DNA from: Ramazzottius varieornatus
Lineage: Eukaryota; Tardigrada; Eutardigrada; Parachela; Ramazzottiidae
Assembly (NCBI GenBank): GCA_001949185.1
Contig: BDGG01000017.1
Coordinates: 1 to 64,000, forward strand
DNA length: 64,000 nt
Reading direction: 5' to 3'
The notes beneath the pieces are model-generated. The model was not told where the DNA came from, searched no databases, and worked only from the letters and a program-made list of their open reading frames with translations. Below are positions 33,784 to 44,975 of the stretch, piece after piece. The stretch's first letter is position 1. Every line of letters starts with the position of its first letter. A program made the position numbers and the translations under genes.

Positions 33784-35639
33784 CTCTCCGGACTTCCTGC
33801 ATGACCAATGTCATGTACCAGTATAATTATAAAAAAACAGGGCACAATCATGCACATTTCCTACCTGGCTGCCATTTCACTGAACTACAGTACTGCCACG
33901 ATACAGAGAAATAATTTCTCAGTGTTGCGACTGCGATCCAGAAGGTTTTTGGACAGAATCACAAAACGTCAAGGTGAAGCGGCTTGGAAAGAAGTGGTGT
34001 CGTACGCATCAAACTCGCGATTTTATACGACAGGCAGTGTAGCGTATCGCTGGAAGTTTGACCTTTGTTGTTTGCTTCTTATCCGCGTTCACGTGTCTTC
34101 TGTCGTCTGATAGTACCACACTGATCTCGATACGAGCCCAACGTGATTAAAAGAAGAAGGGTATCTTGTCGCAAGACTTTATCCAGAGGACTTTGGGACA
34201 CAGTGCATTATCGCTTATATTGCAACTTTGCATGTTGTCAAGATTATTTGGGAGTTATCACTGACGCAGTCCCGTGACGAGAGATTTCGGAAGACCTTCG
34301 AACAGCTACCTCTAATCTCTGGAACAGACTTTGGAGCGGACCTCGCAATTATCGAAGGATAGCGAATAGCCAAAGCCACTCTCGCAGCGAGAGTGGTTTT
34401 GGAATAGCCTTCCCCTCTTCTGTTTACTCTTATCTAGGTACAGCGTGGTACTTCCTGCTTCAACGCATGTCCATAGTTTTGTTGCCTTCATGAAGTGATG
34501 CAGGAGGTTGTTTTCCTGATTCGCTTTCCCTTCTTGCTCCCACCCGCCCGCTCCTGCTTTCTTCGTGTGGAAGTTCTCGGCCGATTTCGCCTTTTAAAGC
34601 GTATATTTTCATGTTTACCGGAACTCTGGTGCCAGAGGTTAATAAAGCCTTGCTCCCTGCTGCGGCGCTTTTCTCGAACGATGAGGTTTAGAATTATTCA
34701 TGGAGTTTAACTACGGTATACATCAACTTCGCTGTAAGTGTCAAAATATGAGGACGGTGTCTAGCACCGTGAATGTCCAAACACGAAGAACCAAGTCCAT
34801 GCCGCTGTTTCGTAACTGATACAGCTCACAATTTTCTCTTCATCTGGGTCAGTTCATACAGACGAGAAACGTACCATGACTGGCAACGTCTCAAGGGTGG
34901 CGGTTCGCGTCCGTTCAGATCGTGTAATAGGAGAATGGGTTAGGAGAATAAGCTATTTTCAATCCGTGCCAAACTCGACGACTCCAGACGGTTCCTGAGA
35001 TTTTGCGAGGAGAGGTCATTAGGGCGTCCTTGAAACCATAACGTGGGAACTGCAACGTGAGATGTTATCGCGGTGTATGCAGTACTGTATTGTCTCATCA
35101 GCAGTGTTGTATTCAGTGTCGAAAAAAAAGTTCACGCCTTTTCTTCGACCTAACTCAGTACTTATGTGGACAGGCGGCATAGTAATAAGTCAATAAGGCG
35201 TCGCTGAATGACTATAGTCGTACGGAGCGCTCGTCGAGAAAAGTGTAATTAGATTCGACCAATTAACGAGAAAATGTAGAGCTGCGCAATCCGAATTAGC
35301 CAGCTCCATACCTGGGAGCTTAGCCACGCCTTAAGTGATACAGCAGAACCTGTGGTCCTGTGCTACTTGACATACGTCACGAGCCGCTTTTCTGGAGCGA
35401 CTATTTACGTCACAATGCCGATTTCTACCCGTGACGCCAGAAAGAAGAAGTCACTGTAGGGTTGTCATGCACTGCAGTTTTGCAATGACTGTGAGTTTGA
35501 CCAGGCAACATAAGTTAGCACAGGTCGTGACGAGTAACCATGGAGAGGACGGTCAGATGTGCCAGTGGTCTTGGAGGTTCATCCTCCCATAGTAAGTATG
35601 ATTGAAGATCGCAATAGGATAGTGAGCAATAACTTTAAA
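33784..35639. other. gene-poor stretch, no gene seen
   Basis: Plus-strand ORFs at 33808-34110 and 34495-34710 lack splice support and recognisable content. The first bases are the likely promoter of the GH3-domain gene. The hairpin GCCACTCTCGCAGCGAGAGTGG at 34375-34396 is a short perfect inverted repeat of unknown meaning. Confidence 0.4.
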
Positions 35640-35789
35640 TACTGTAAATATTCGCTGCGTCCGCGTAGTACGTCATCGTACAAGTGAAGTACAGCCCCGG
35701 TCCGGTTCCACGGATTGCGAAACCCCCCTACGGGGATACATCGTCACCTACGTGAACGTACTGCGCGGACGCAGCAAATATTTACAGTA
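35640..35789. mobile_element. TA-flanked MITE inserted in a GPCR gene
   Basis: Terminal inverted repeats of about 34 bp: TACTGTAAATATTCGCTGCG and CGCAGCAAATATTTACAGTA, continuing through TCCGCGTAGTACGT. Total 150 bp, no ORF. A left-truncated relative is at 50145-50265. Its right end supplies the last codon and the stop of the receptor ORF on the minus strand. Confidence 0.87.
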
Positions 35790-36501
35790 CCGCCATCCAC
35801 AAGATCTTGACCGATAACTGGCTCATGCGAGCCATACTGCGCACTTGGTTTTCAGACCGCATTCTCCCATGAATAAGACAGTAAGAGACTGAAGTAAAGA
35901 TCGTCGGAACAAAGACCCAAGCCCCCAGTTTGAACTGTATAACCCGGTGTTGCTTATAGGGTTCTATCCCACAAAATCCATATGGATGATCAATTTCCCG
36001 ACTGCCGGGTGGCATGTAGGAAATGCTTGGAATCAGACAGCTTATAAAGAATGCGGACGCGACTAACAGTGCCGCAAAGCTTTTCTTCTGCAACACCATC
36101 TTGTACGCTGGACGGCGTCGGTTCAGAACTACGTAGACCCGAGATATGGCATTTTGATTGGTAATAATGCTTGGATGTATCGCAGTGAGGGTTCCGCCAA
36201 AACTTATGACTTGAGAGAAGCAGCGAATACGCCAGAGACTAGTGCTGCCATACGCTATGTTGGCCACAATGGCCGGATAAAAGGTCGTGGATGATATAAG
36301 GTCGTTGAGGATGAGAACACCTAGTAAAACGTGGCCGGTGGTAGACTGTCCACCACACGTGAAGAGTGTGGGGCATAAAAGGTTCCAACCGTTGCAAATT
36401 GTAGCAGTGACCAACAAAAGTCCAGTGAGGGAGACCCATAGAGCCTTGAGATTCGGCTCAACAGTATGATGAAGAAAATCAGCTTCAGAAGTATTGGACA
36501 T
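35782..36501 (-). pseudogene. rhodopsin-like GPCR truncated in TM6 by a MITE
   Basis: Reading from MSNTSEADFLHHTVEP, the ORF shows helices 1 to 5 of a class A receptor: WVSLTGLLLVTATICNGWNL, LLGVLILNDLISSTTFYPAI (an ND pair as in helix 2), a third helix ending AISRVYVVLNR (in the DRY position), FAALLVASAFFISCLIPSIS and WVFVPTIFTSVSYCLIHGRM. Helix 6 begins LSVKILWMAV and stops at once, because the next bases are the terminal repeat TACTGTAA of the element at 35640-35789. Helix 7 is not recognisable beyond the element. The gene is probably dead, unless an unseen downstream exon is spliced in. It resembles the intact intronless receptor at 50719 in type but not closely in sequence. Confidence 0.75.
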
Positions 36502-36748
36502 GGTGAAACCAGAAAGCAAAATATGTTGTTTGTGAAAAGGGACGACCGAGCGAAATTTATCTTGGTTTAGATTAAGTTTTGAGGTGCGGGCTTTTTAATT
36601 CTGGACTAGTTTGACTTTCTCAGTTATTACGTGACTCAAGCCTATAGCCAGCTGTTCTATTTCTAGATGACGAAGGTAGTGTTCAATAATCCTGCATTCT
36701 TGACATATATTGACTAGGACAAATTTCCACCCGTCCGCCGGAGTTACT

Positions 36749-36950
36749 GTACAAGCACGATGGGTAATTATGGGACAGTCAAAACTATAGGACAGGCCTT
36801 TTCGCTACGGGGATTCGGTAGCACGTACGTACGCGACCGATTCACACTAACAAACTTTTCAACACCTTTCTATGGTTGAATTTCTATTTTGCCGTCCTTT
36901 CGCCTGTCCCATAATTTTCAATGTACCATAATTACCTATCGTACGTGCAC
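36749..36950. mobile_element. GTAC-terminal inverted-repeat element (copy 4)
   Basis: The left arm is GTACAAGCACGATGGGTAAT with TATGGGACAG. The right arm (reverse complement) contains GTACGATAGGTAATTATGG and ATTATGGGACAGGCG. The interior motif GGACGGCAAAATAGAAATTC (reverse strand) and CGTAGCGAAAAGG relate it to the elements at 3923 and 42470. Confidence 0.75.
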
Positions 36951-37548
36951 CAGTATTCTTAAACACTGCGTAAGGTGATTCTCACCTGTGGATTTGTTCT
37001 GATTGTGCTATAGTGATCCATGACTAAAGGTGTTTGAAGTGGTCTGGTGAGCGGACTACCTCAAGCATGTTCAGTCGACGTCTGCTTCCGTGCTTGACAA
37101 TTATTTCTGCGGGGGAAAATGGGTCGGGATAGATCGGACGAAAGTCACGAAACTGCCACCGCCAGTGTATGGTAGATTGAGGCCTTTTGAAGAGGCCAGC
37201 TTGGTGTTTCTGTGGAGTCCATGTTTTACTGGCATGCTAAATACCAAATATACCAGCCGATTTGATTTACAATTAACCAGCAGGATGGTATCAGTTTTTC
37301 GACAGCAGAGTTGACCTTTAGAAACGCTAACAAAACGAGCTGATCAAAATCTGAGAAAAACATGTCTACCAGATGCTCACAGCCTGCCTAAAAAGATAAT
37401 AGATTAAGAGCAAAAAGAAACAGTACCGTGTACTTCGTGCCACAAACGAACTTATCACCACAAGAGTGACAAGACTAACAGAAAAATCCCGTTGGTACCG
37501 CGGTTGAGATAAACAATTGCAAACCAACAAATCCCGTCATCGGGTTCT
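36951..37548. other. intergenic, 3' flank of glycogen phosphorylase
   Basis: I see no supported ORF or repeat. Confidence 0.4.
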
Positions 37549-40500
37549 TCATATAGCCTTCCCTTCGTTTATGGTCCGCGAAGGCAGCTCTGCTCTGACG
37601 TTCCCTGTTACACTCGGTTCGCAGGGATGGGCATTCCATATGTCTTTACAATATTCACGGATAGTCCGATCACTGAGAATCATGAAGCTTCTTTTGACTA
37701 CTGCAATCTCAAGCAAACTGCCATGAACAGTAAAGCATAGTAAGCCGCACCTGCTAAACTTTCCACTGGCAGCAATGTTACACAGAGCCATTCTGCTCCA
37801 TCGAGGTTTGTCCAGGTAGGCCTCGTTGACCTTCTTCTGAGCTTTGATGTAATCGTCAAAATCCGCGCACAACATATAGCTATAAAACAATCAATAACGC
37901 CCTGTCAGGATTGTATCAGGGTCCTGATCGTATCAACATTATGAGGTATAAAATCTTACAAATCATGGCACAAAATATTTTCCACGACGGGTTTGAACTT
38001 ATCCGGCTTAGACGGACTGAACACGCCCCTCAGGACGGCATCCAGCGCTACCTTCAAATCAGGACTCTTATCGTAAAAGGATTTTGGATTATACCTGCAA
38101 AACACATTGGTCATGTGCCAAGCCAGAGAATAAACCCAAAATTAATCAGTGACTCACCCGGCTTTCCGAAGAGCTTCAACTTGCGGAACGGTCATGCCAA
38201 ACAAAAAGAAGTTCTCGGCGCCCATTTCTTCCCTCATTTCGACGTTGGCGCCGTCCAGCGTCCCAACCGTCAAGGCACCGTTTATCATGAATTTCATGTT
38301 TCCCGTCCCTGAGGCCTCGGTGCCAGCTAGGGAAATCTGTTCGGACAGGTCGGTGGCCGGTATGACCTTTTCGGCTAGCGTGACGTTGTAGTTTTCCAGG
38401 TAGATGAGCTTCAGTTTGTTGCCGATGGCCGGGTCGTTGTTGATGACGCTAGCCACACTGCAGATTAGACTGATGACTTGCTTGGCCATCCAGTAGCCGG
38501 GAGCGGCTTTCCCGCCGATCATGACGACGCGTGGCACTACCGGCTCGTTGGGGCTCTTCTTGATGCGCAGGTACATTGTGATGACGTGCAGGCAGTTGAG
38601 CATCTGCCTCTTGTACTCGTGTATCCGTTTAACCTGTTTCAAAATTCAGCAGAAACAGAATAGAAAAATACATGCGACTGTAAGGATTTTGTTGCGCCAT
38701 TTTGCTGCTGACTTAGCGCGTGACCGTTTTCCGGCTTGTAAGCTTATAAACAAAACGAATAAGTAAAACTTCATTTGGACCTCGACAAAACAATTACGGC
38801 CGGATTGTCTTTCCAGGTGGCGCATGCGTACAGAGCTATTCGCTAAGGCCTTGCGAAGAGCCATGGTGTCGAGGTTGTTCGCCAAGTTCTCACATTGTCT
38901 ATGTGAGTCTTTTTAGTTACCTGAACATCGAACATGGCTTCCGGGTTGACTTCGATTTTGTAGTCTCGCTTAATAAGTTGTGCGAACCTTCTCTTGTTAT
39001 CCAGCTTGACAGCGGCCAATTTCGTCACGACACTTTGATCATTCAGTCCAATCGACTTCAATGTCTGCAGTGAATCGAGGCTGCGTATCCACTGCTCGAT
39101 AGGTCCGAGTTTCTCACAGAGAAAGTCGGTCAACCGGGGGTTACATCCGATCAGCCACCTCCTGGGCGTGATGCCATTCGTCTTGTTCTGAAACTTCTCA
39201 GGCCATAACTCGTAGAAAGACCTGAAGAGGCTGGCTTTCAGGATTTCAGTGTGGATAGCTGCCACGCCGTTCACCGCGTGCGAGCCGACTATGGCGAGAC
39301 GGGCCATGTTGACACGTTTCTTCGGGTTGTATTGATCTGGTTCTTCTATGATGGATAATTCTCTGTCACGCGAACCATCCGGCCATCTTTTCTTCACGAC
39401 TTCATTCAGAAAATTATGGTTTATTAAACTAAAACGGACAAAGTAGAGACTTTGACGGTTTAACTGGAATATTCAACTGGAGAGTTTCAACTTACTAAAT
39501 TATTTCTAGATGGCGGGGTAACATATGTCCCATCATTTCCACTGGCCACCGTTCAAGAGCTTCTGGTAGTACGGTATGGTTGGTATAGGCGAAGGTGAGA
39601 CAACTGGTGTTCCACGCTTCATCCCACGGTAAATTTTCTTCGTCCTTTGGATAATAACCAACATAATGTAGATTGTGTCTGGAAGACAGAGAGCGACCTC
39701 TTGGAAAATCTTACCACTAGAACACGCATCAGTTCCGGAATGGCTAATGACGGATGGGTATCGTTGAGCTGGATAGCAACCTTGTTGGTAAATTGCTTAA
39801 AGTCGGACCGTAGGGGCTGGTCTACCCCATACCGATAAGACTTGAACCGTCTTATAATGTCCCGAAGCGAGGCTGCCACCAAAAAGTACTCCTGCTTAAA
39901 GCGAAGTTCCTTGCCGGTGAAAAAGTTATCGTTGGGGTACAGCACTCTCGAGATACTGAAAAGAAAGTCAAGGTGATGACAGTGAACTCATGACGAAACG
40001 TGTCATGTGCAAAAACGAAAGGGAGACGCAGTTAAATTACCTACTTCTCTGCCGTGTTTCGGTCCAGCACGGCGTCAATGTATTTGCCCGAGTTGAAATC
40101 GGAGAAGGCAAACGTGTTGGGAGACTTGGCAGCCCATAAGCGGAGAACGTTGCACGTATCATTACGGAAGCCGGGGACAGGAATATCGTAGGCCAAAGCG
40201 AACACATCCTATGATACAGCATCAGTCTAGAATCTTTCGTTACTTTGTTGTACATGTGACTGTGTGTATCGATGAAACACTTACGTGAGTGTCGACCCAG
40301 TGTGATTTGCCCTCGTCATCGACGTACGTTCTTCCGTAATAACTGACAGGCCGTTGCCTGTCTCGGCGTTGCATCTCCCAGGGATCGCCAAAGTCCAACC
40401 AGTCGTCCCGATCTTCGACTTGTTCACCGTTGACAATCCGCTGTTTGAAGATGCCAAATTCGTAGCGGATACCGTAACCGATGGCAGGTACCGACAGCGT

Positions 40501-41115
40501 GGCTAGCGAATCCATGAAGCAGGCAGCCAGGCGACCCAAGCCGCCATTACCTAAACCAGCGTCTTCTTCCAACTCTTGCAGTTCCTCCAGCTGCAGACCA
40601 AGGCTGTTCATGGCTTCGACACAGGGCTCGCGGATATTCAGGTTGGAGATGGTATTGCTCAACGTTCGTCCGATGAGATATTCCATGGACAGGTAATAAA
40701 CACGCTGGAAGTAACAAAGTACAGTATGGTTCATAGATCACTTTTGTTGATGGTCACTTTTCGCTGGATGCAAGTTCATCTTACCTTTGGATCAACCTGG
40801 TAGTAATGCTGTTGTGTTCTTATGAACTTTTTCATGAGGTGATCCTGAGTCGTCCGAGCTAGAACGAAGAAATAGTCCATGGCGCTGGCTGTATGCCGGT
40901 CTTTTCCAGCGGTAAAATGGAGATGCTCATTGAAACGTTGCTTGATGGCTTCGGCGGTGGAGGGCGTATAAGTGTTACGGACACTCAAGAACCGGTCTCG
41001 ATGAGCCTTCCCCGCAGCTACATCTGACGCTACACATTACGAACAGCCCACCCAGATAATACGCCATCGTAATTCGTTAGACTCTAATCTAAACGTAAAG
41101 TGATTGCTTACCCAT
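37549..41115 (-). CDS. glycogen phosphorylase, 864 aa
   Basis: It releases glucose-1-phosphate from glycogen using pyridoxal phosphate. Eleven coding exons join in phase: 41115-41112, 41029-40785, 40704-40285, 40208-40045, 39955-39715, 39644-39496, 39428-38921, 38633-38158, 38094-37960, 37879-37751 and 37672-37549. The first coding exon is only ATGG. The phosphorylation-site region [10 protein letters not shown] (Ser17) aligns with RKQISVRGL of vertebrate enzymes, suggesting control by phosphorylase kinase. Catalytic landmarks: [81 protein letters not shown] (PLP lysine) and [20 protein letters not shown]. The C-terminus [17 protein letters not shown] matches the family. The length is slightly above the usual 840-850. 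Intron 7 contains a decayed palindrome. Confidence 0.96.
38803..38888. repeat. intronic palindrome, locus 16 (decayed)
   Basis: A left arm CCAGGTGGCGCATGCGTACAG is clear and the right arm is barely recognisable. GGATTGTCTTT and GGTTGTTCGCCAAG keep the outer arms. It lies in intron 7 of glycogen phosphorylase. Confidence 0.5.
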
Positions 41116-41940
41116 TTTACCACAATCAGTGGATTGGAGTCAGCAGAGTTTACATCAGTTAAAACAGCTGCTCTTCAGAGACATAGGCAACCGAGCGGCA
41201 TGTAATTTGGGATACATAGGGACAGAAAGATGCAAAGAGTGGAGCACTTTGGAAGTGTAATTTTCTACCAGACTACGTAATGGCCAATGGCGAATCTCAG
41301 AATGATTCCTTTTGCTTGTTTGTTGTAACTATTTGGCGCAATCTTAAGACTCGCCTCATGCTTTGCTGCAGTGACTTGGCAACGCAGGCTTACTGTATTG
41401 TAACTAAGACTAACCGTTTCATCACGTCGGTGCACTCCATCTGAATCTATTTAATGGATAAAGCGTTTTGAGTCCATCCCACAGTAAATTATCAGCGGAG
41501 CTGCTGTGCAAGGGCGTGCCGGTCCGGGTTCTACAGCGTAGAGTCTCTTCTACGACTTTCGATACATCCTTCTGCATTGGCGCAAAACCGATGGGATCCG
41601 CAACAGTTGTATTAATTTCAGAACTGTAGTCCTCACATTTTAACGCGCACTCAACCACGTGCCGAACCATCGTTCCCCACTATGATATTATCAGATATTC
41701 GCATCAGATATTATCAGTGTAGCCCCTTTGACTCTCACCCTGGCGTTATTCACTGTTCACGTGGCTGTCTGCGCGTTGAACTGTGAGCACTACCTTACAA
41801 TGGCTACCTACGGAGTTTAGCCAGTTGGTTCTTACAAAAGACGTTTACTAGTTGTAAAAAGCACGATAACTCACGTAAAGTCAACAACATTGCGTGTTTC
41901 GTATAGCTGAACGACCATGTCGTGTCACAGTTTCTACTAA
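41116..41940. other. upstream of glycogen phosphorylase, no gene seen
   Basis: Presumed 5' leader and promoter. ORFs such as the minus-strand one at 41422-41670 lack support. A direct repeat of CAGATATTATCAG-like sequence occurs near 41680-41715. Confidence 0.4.
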
Positions 41941-42198
41941 CAGTCCTACCTGTGAGATGTGACAGTTCAAATGCCCGATTTCAGTTCCGGACGGTACGTG
42001 TATACACGGGGCTGCTCGCTATGCTGTTCGCATGAGACCGATCAGCTGATCGGACACGCGCTTGATTACTTGATCAAGTCAAGCCATAACCGGACGTCCA
42101 TCAGCTGATCGTGCTGCGCAGTGCATGGCCAGCAGTCTCGTGCAGAAACGCTGTTCGGTTGCAGAAGAAGCAATTGTCACATCTCACAGGTAGGACTG
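41941..42198. mobile_element. MITE with perfect 24-bp terminal repeats (copy A)
   Basis: The ends read CAGTCCTACCTGTGAGATGT followed by GACA on both strands, a perfect 24-bp inverted repeat. The core contains the palindrome CGATCAGCTGATCG. The length is 258 bp with no ORF. An inverted diverged copy lies at 49189-49436. Confidence 0.88.
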
Positions 42199-42469
42199 CA
42201 TCTATAAAATTGTCTAGCAGTAAGTGCAAACGACGCGTCCTAAAGTTGGGGGTAACCGGTTATTAGCACGCATAGTTATCTGCCTACCGTAAAAACTGTC
42301 CGGACATCCAATACGCAGTTGAGATATGCCGTATTTTCTGGAATAGTTTTTAATCTCTCCGCACGAACGCCACACCAGTCATTACTTACGGAGCCACAGG
42401 CCTTATTTAATCAATTTCTCGAACGAGTGCTTCCGCTTGACGAGAACAACTGGGGCAGATTCAACTTGG
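42199..42469. other. spacer between two mobile elements
   Basis: No gene or repeat recognised. Confidence 0.3.
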
Positions 42470-42647
42470 GTACACGCACGAAGGGAAAGTTTGAAACAGG
42501 CGGAAAAGACGGCTAATTGAGAATTCAACCGTAAAAATTGTCAGAAAGTGCAGTGGTGTGACTTGCACAAGTACGTACGAACTTCCGTTCCGCTGTTTCG
42601 GAATGGCCTGTCTCAAACTGTTCCAGACGTTCCCTCCGCGCATGTAC
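42470..42647. mobile_element. GTAC-terminal inverted-repeat element (copy 5)
   Basis: The left arm GTACACGCACGAAGGGAAAG and the right arm (reverse complement) GTACATGCGCGGAGGGAACG both lead to a (T)TTGARACAGGC motif. The interior has GGCGGAAAAGACGGC and AATTCAACCGTAAAAATTGT, shared with the element at 3923. Length 178 bp. Confidence 0.8.
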
Positions 42648-43236
42648 TGCGGAAGGAACTTCGCGCTCGGTTTTCAATTCTGTATTTACACTATTTATCG
42701 AGTTATTCCAGTCGAAAGATCCAAATTGAATCGTTCCAGCTTCAAACAGCTATGAACGGTTGCAGCAGGACAGGTAAACTAGATTTCATTATCCCTACCC
42801 GTTCATCTGATTTAATTACAACACTTCCCCGACTTCGTTCTTGGTAAAAACTGACGATTCTAAGTTAAATAACAACCAGTAGTCCCGCCTGCAGTTTGGC
42901 TGTATGTCAAACACCATCATCACAGATATTCCTGCTACAGTTTCACCGCAGAAAGTGCTCGGCTCGTGCGGTCTTTGATGAAAGGTTTCCAGCGGGAAAA
43001 AGCGCCAGCAATATGGTTTTTCAATTAGTGACAAGTTTCGGGTTATAGTCGAAGGTTTGAAGTGCACAGTGTGCGGAAGGAGTGAAGAGCCGATCTCACC
43101 TGTCCCCCAGTGTTTCCGGTAATCCGTCGTGTTCTGGAAGCGATCTTTAGTCGACACCTGTGCCTTTTCGTCACGTGCAGAGAAATACCGGTATTCAGCT
43201 GGATGTAGCATACGCGTACACTTGCAATCTCCGCCA
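42648..43236. other. no gene seen
   Basis: A 201-codon minus-strand ORF covers 42816-43421 but overlaps the next mobile element and has no recognisable domain, so I do not call it a gene. Confidence 0.35.
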
Positions 43237-43734
43237 TATGGCTCTCGGCGGCCCAGTTTCCGGAACATTATTTTTGCCACCAAACGATCCTTTTCTGACA
43301 TGAAGTTCGAGAGAATTTTCAGGGGCACCGGATGGTAGCTTTGCCGTACCTCGCCGTGGCTCAATGTGTCAGAAAACTGTTCGCCCTTCTGGGAAGATAT
43401 TCCAAACCGCTTCAGGGGCAACCACCAGCTGAAACACCACAGCCTATGGGTTTCGGGTCAGAACGATTGTATACGTAGTTTCACGGCGTGCGACGTCATT
43501 CTGGTGCTGGAATTTTTTGGACGAAAATCCGAATCCCTGTGGATCTTCCTGACGTGGCCGTTTGACGAGTGGTCAGTTGGCCAAATGGCTTCAGCTTTCA
43601 TGCCCTTCGATGTTTTTCCATGTTATCTCATCAGCAGTTACAAAAAGCCCCTGGGGTGCCAGAACGTCAAAACCGATTCCTGAACAATCGAGTTATTAGT
43701 CAATGTTTCGGATAACGGGTCGCCGAAACCCATA
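43237..43734. mobile_element. TA-flanked MITE, TGGGTTTCGGCG family (copy 1)
   Basis: The ends TATGGCTCTCGGCGGCCCAG and, reverse-complemented, TATGGGTTTCGGCGACCCGT form imperfect inverted repeats of about 35 bp, bordered by TA. The interior shares TTTGCCGTACCTCGCCGTGG with the copy at 63088-63558. Confidence 0.8.
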
Positions 43735-44009
43735 TGCCTTCTGAATAGATGTCCGTAGCCTCCCCCGTCTAATGTAGGTGTGTGAAGAGTTTTCAGTGTA
43801 ATCTTTCCCACTCGACGTTGAGATGAACTCTTTGGGAGTTTTACAGTTAGCATTCTGTGAATGAGGAAACAGCCAGCAGCCAAGATCGAATATGTCCGTG
43901 GTCCGTGGAGCTATCTTCAGAATGATGGTTACCCGTGTGCCCGTCAACCTTATCGAGATAATATGTGTGTCGACTTGGCTCTTGTGCACTCGAATGTCGG
44001 TTTCAACAG

Positions 44010-44975
44010 TGCGCCTTAACATCATCACTGTATACACTGGACAGAACCCCGTGTACGGCTACATTTCTACCGGACCGGGTGCCATTGCAGGACTAGAAAA
44101 GGCTGCGGTTATGTACCCGGAAGTCTTTCGTAATTATACGCTTTATACCGTGTATTCTCCTGGCGGTCCTATCGCATGCGCCGATGCCGCCCTTCAAATG
44201 GGCTTTCTGGCTGGGAACATTACCGATATCTTAGAAAGAACCACGGGCTTTACCATAATCTACACTCCAGGTATGGAATTTGAACGACTGTACCTGATAC
44301 AATCGTAAATTTCTGTTGCGGTGAAGATTTGAGCAACTTTCACGGTGTATTTCTTGACAGGTTGTACTCTGGAAACAATGGCACTCGGCGATTTTGCTCG
44401 AGGTACAGTGTGCACTAAGATCAACGATGTCGTCACAAGTTTCGCTCGGGTCCCGTTTCCCAGATACCCAACGCAGAAATTTTTCTTACACCAGTACTAC
44501 TGTACATGCTTGGACATCGCAGCGTTCATCTTTTTGTTTCAGAATGGAATTTGCCGCTCCTGTCTAAGTAGAATTCTCTATTTATACCGAAGGCGGAAAT
44601 CACGCTGCTGAACCAATGGTTGTTTATAGCGTGGCTAGGGACTCTCGAATCAACAATAAACAACGATTCCCCACGGTGCTCACAGGAGCCGGTCCTGATC
44701 ATACAAGCATGAACCAGGCTCTTTTGGATCTGCTTGACTTACTACGCTGGCGCACCGTAACTCTGATTTGTGATGCCATGTCACAATATCCAGGCCTCAA
44801 TGTCTTTTTTACTCTCTCTTGCGCCAACCTGCGAGCTCAACAGGCTCATAATCGAGCGATACTCACCCTGCACAACCTCGATTTCGATTCAAAGTTCGTG
44901 AAGGATTTTGAGCCATTCCTTTTACAAGCAAAACGTCAAAGCCGAAGTAAGACAGTCCGGAATCTTTTCATCTAA
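44010..44975 (+). pseudogene. ANF-receptor-type ligand-binding domain, N-terminal half
   Basis: Exons of a natriuretic-peptide/receptor-guanylate-cyclase-type ectodomain. Exon 44010-44270 follows TTTCAACAG and encodes VYGYISTGPGAIAGLEKAAV and GGPIACADAALQMGFLAGN. Exon 44361-44402 encodes CTLETMALGDFAR in phase. The next exon starts at 44543 and encodes EWNLPLLS, a family signature, but then hits a stop, while the continuing homology (EGGNHAAEPMVVYSVARDSR, GPDHTSMNQALLDLLDLLRW and so on) is in a shifted frame. Either an alternative acceptor (CTAAG at about 44571) skips the signature, or a one-base frameshift has occurred. A start codon with signal peptide was not found. The remaining domain parts are found in order from 47.9 kb, beyond a repeat-filled 2.6-kb gap. 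Confidence 0.6.

Noticed and set aside
7084-38888. CRISPR-like array
   Set aside because: The repeats are palindromic, dispersed, diverged and intronic, without regular spacers, and the genome is eukaryotic.
42816-43421. 201-codon minus-strand ORF
   Set aside because: It overlaps the terminal part of a MITE, has no domain and no splice context.
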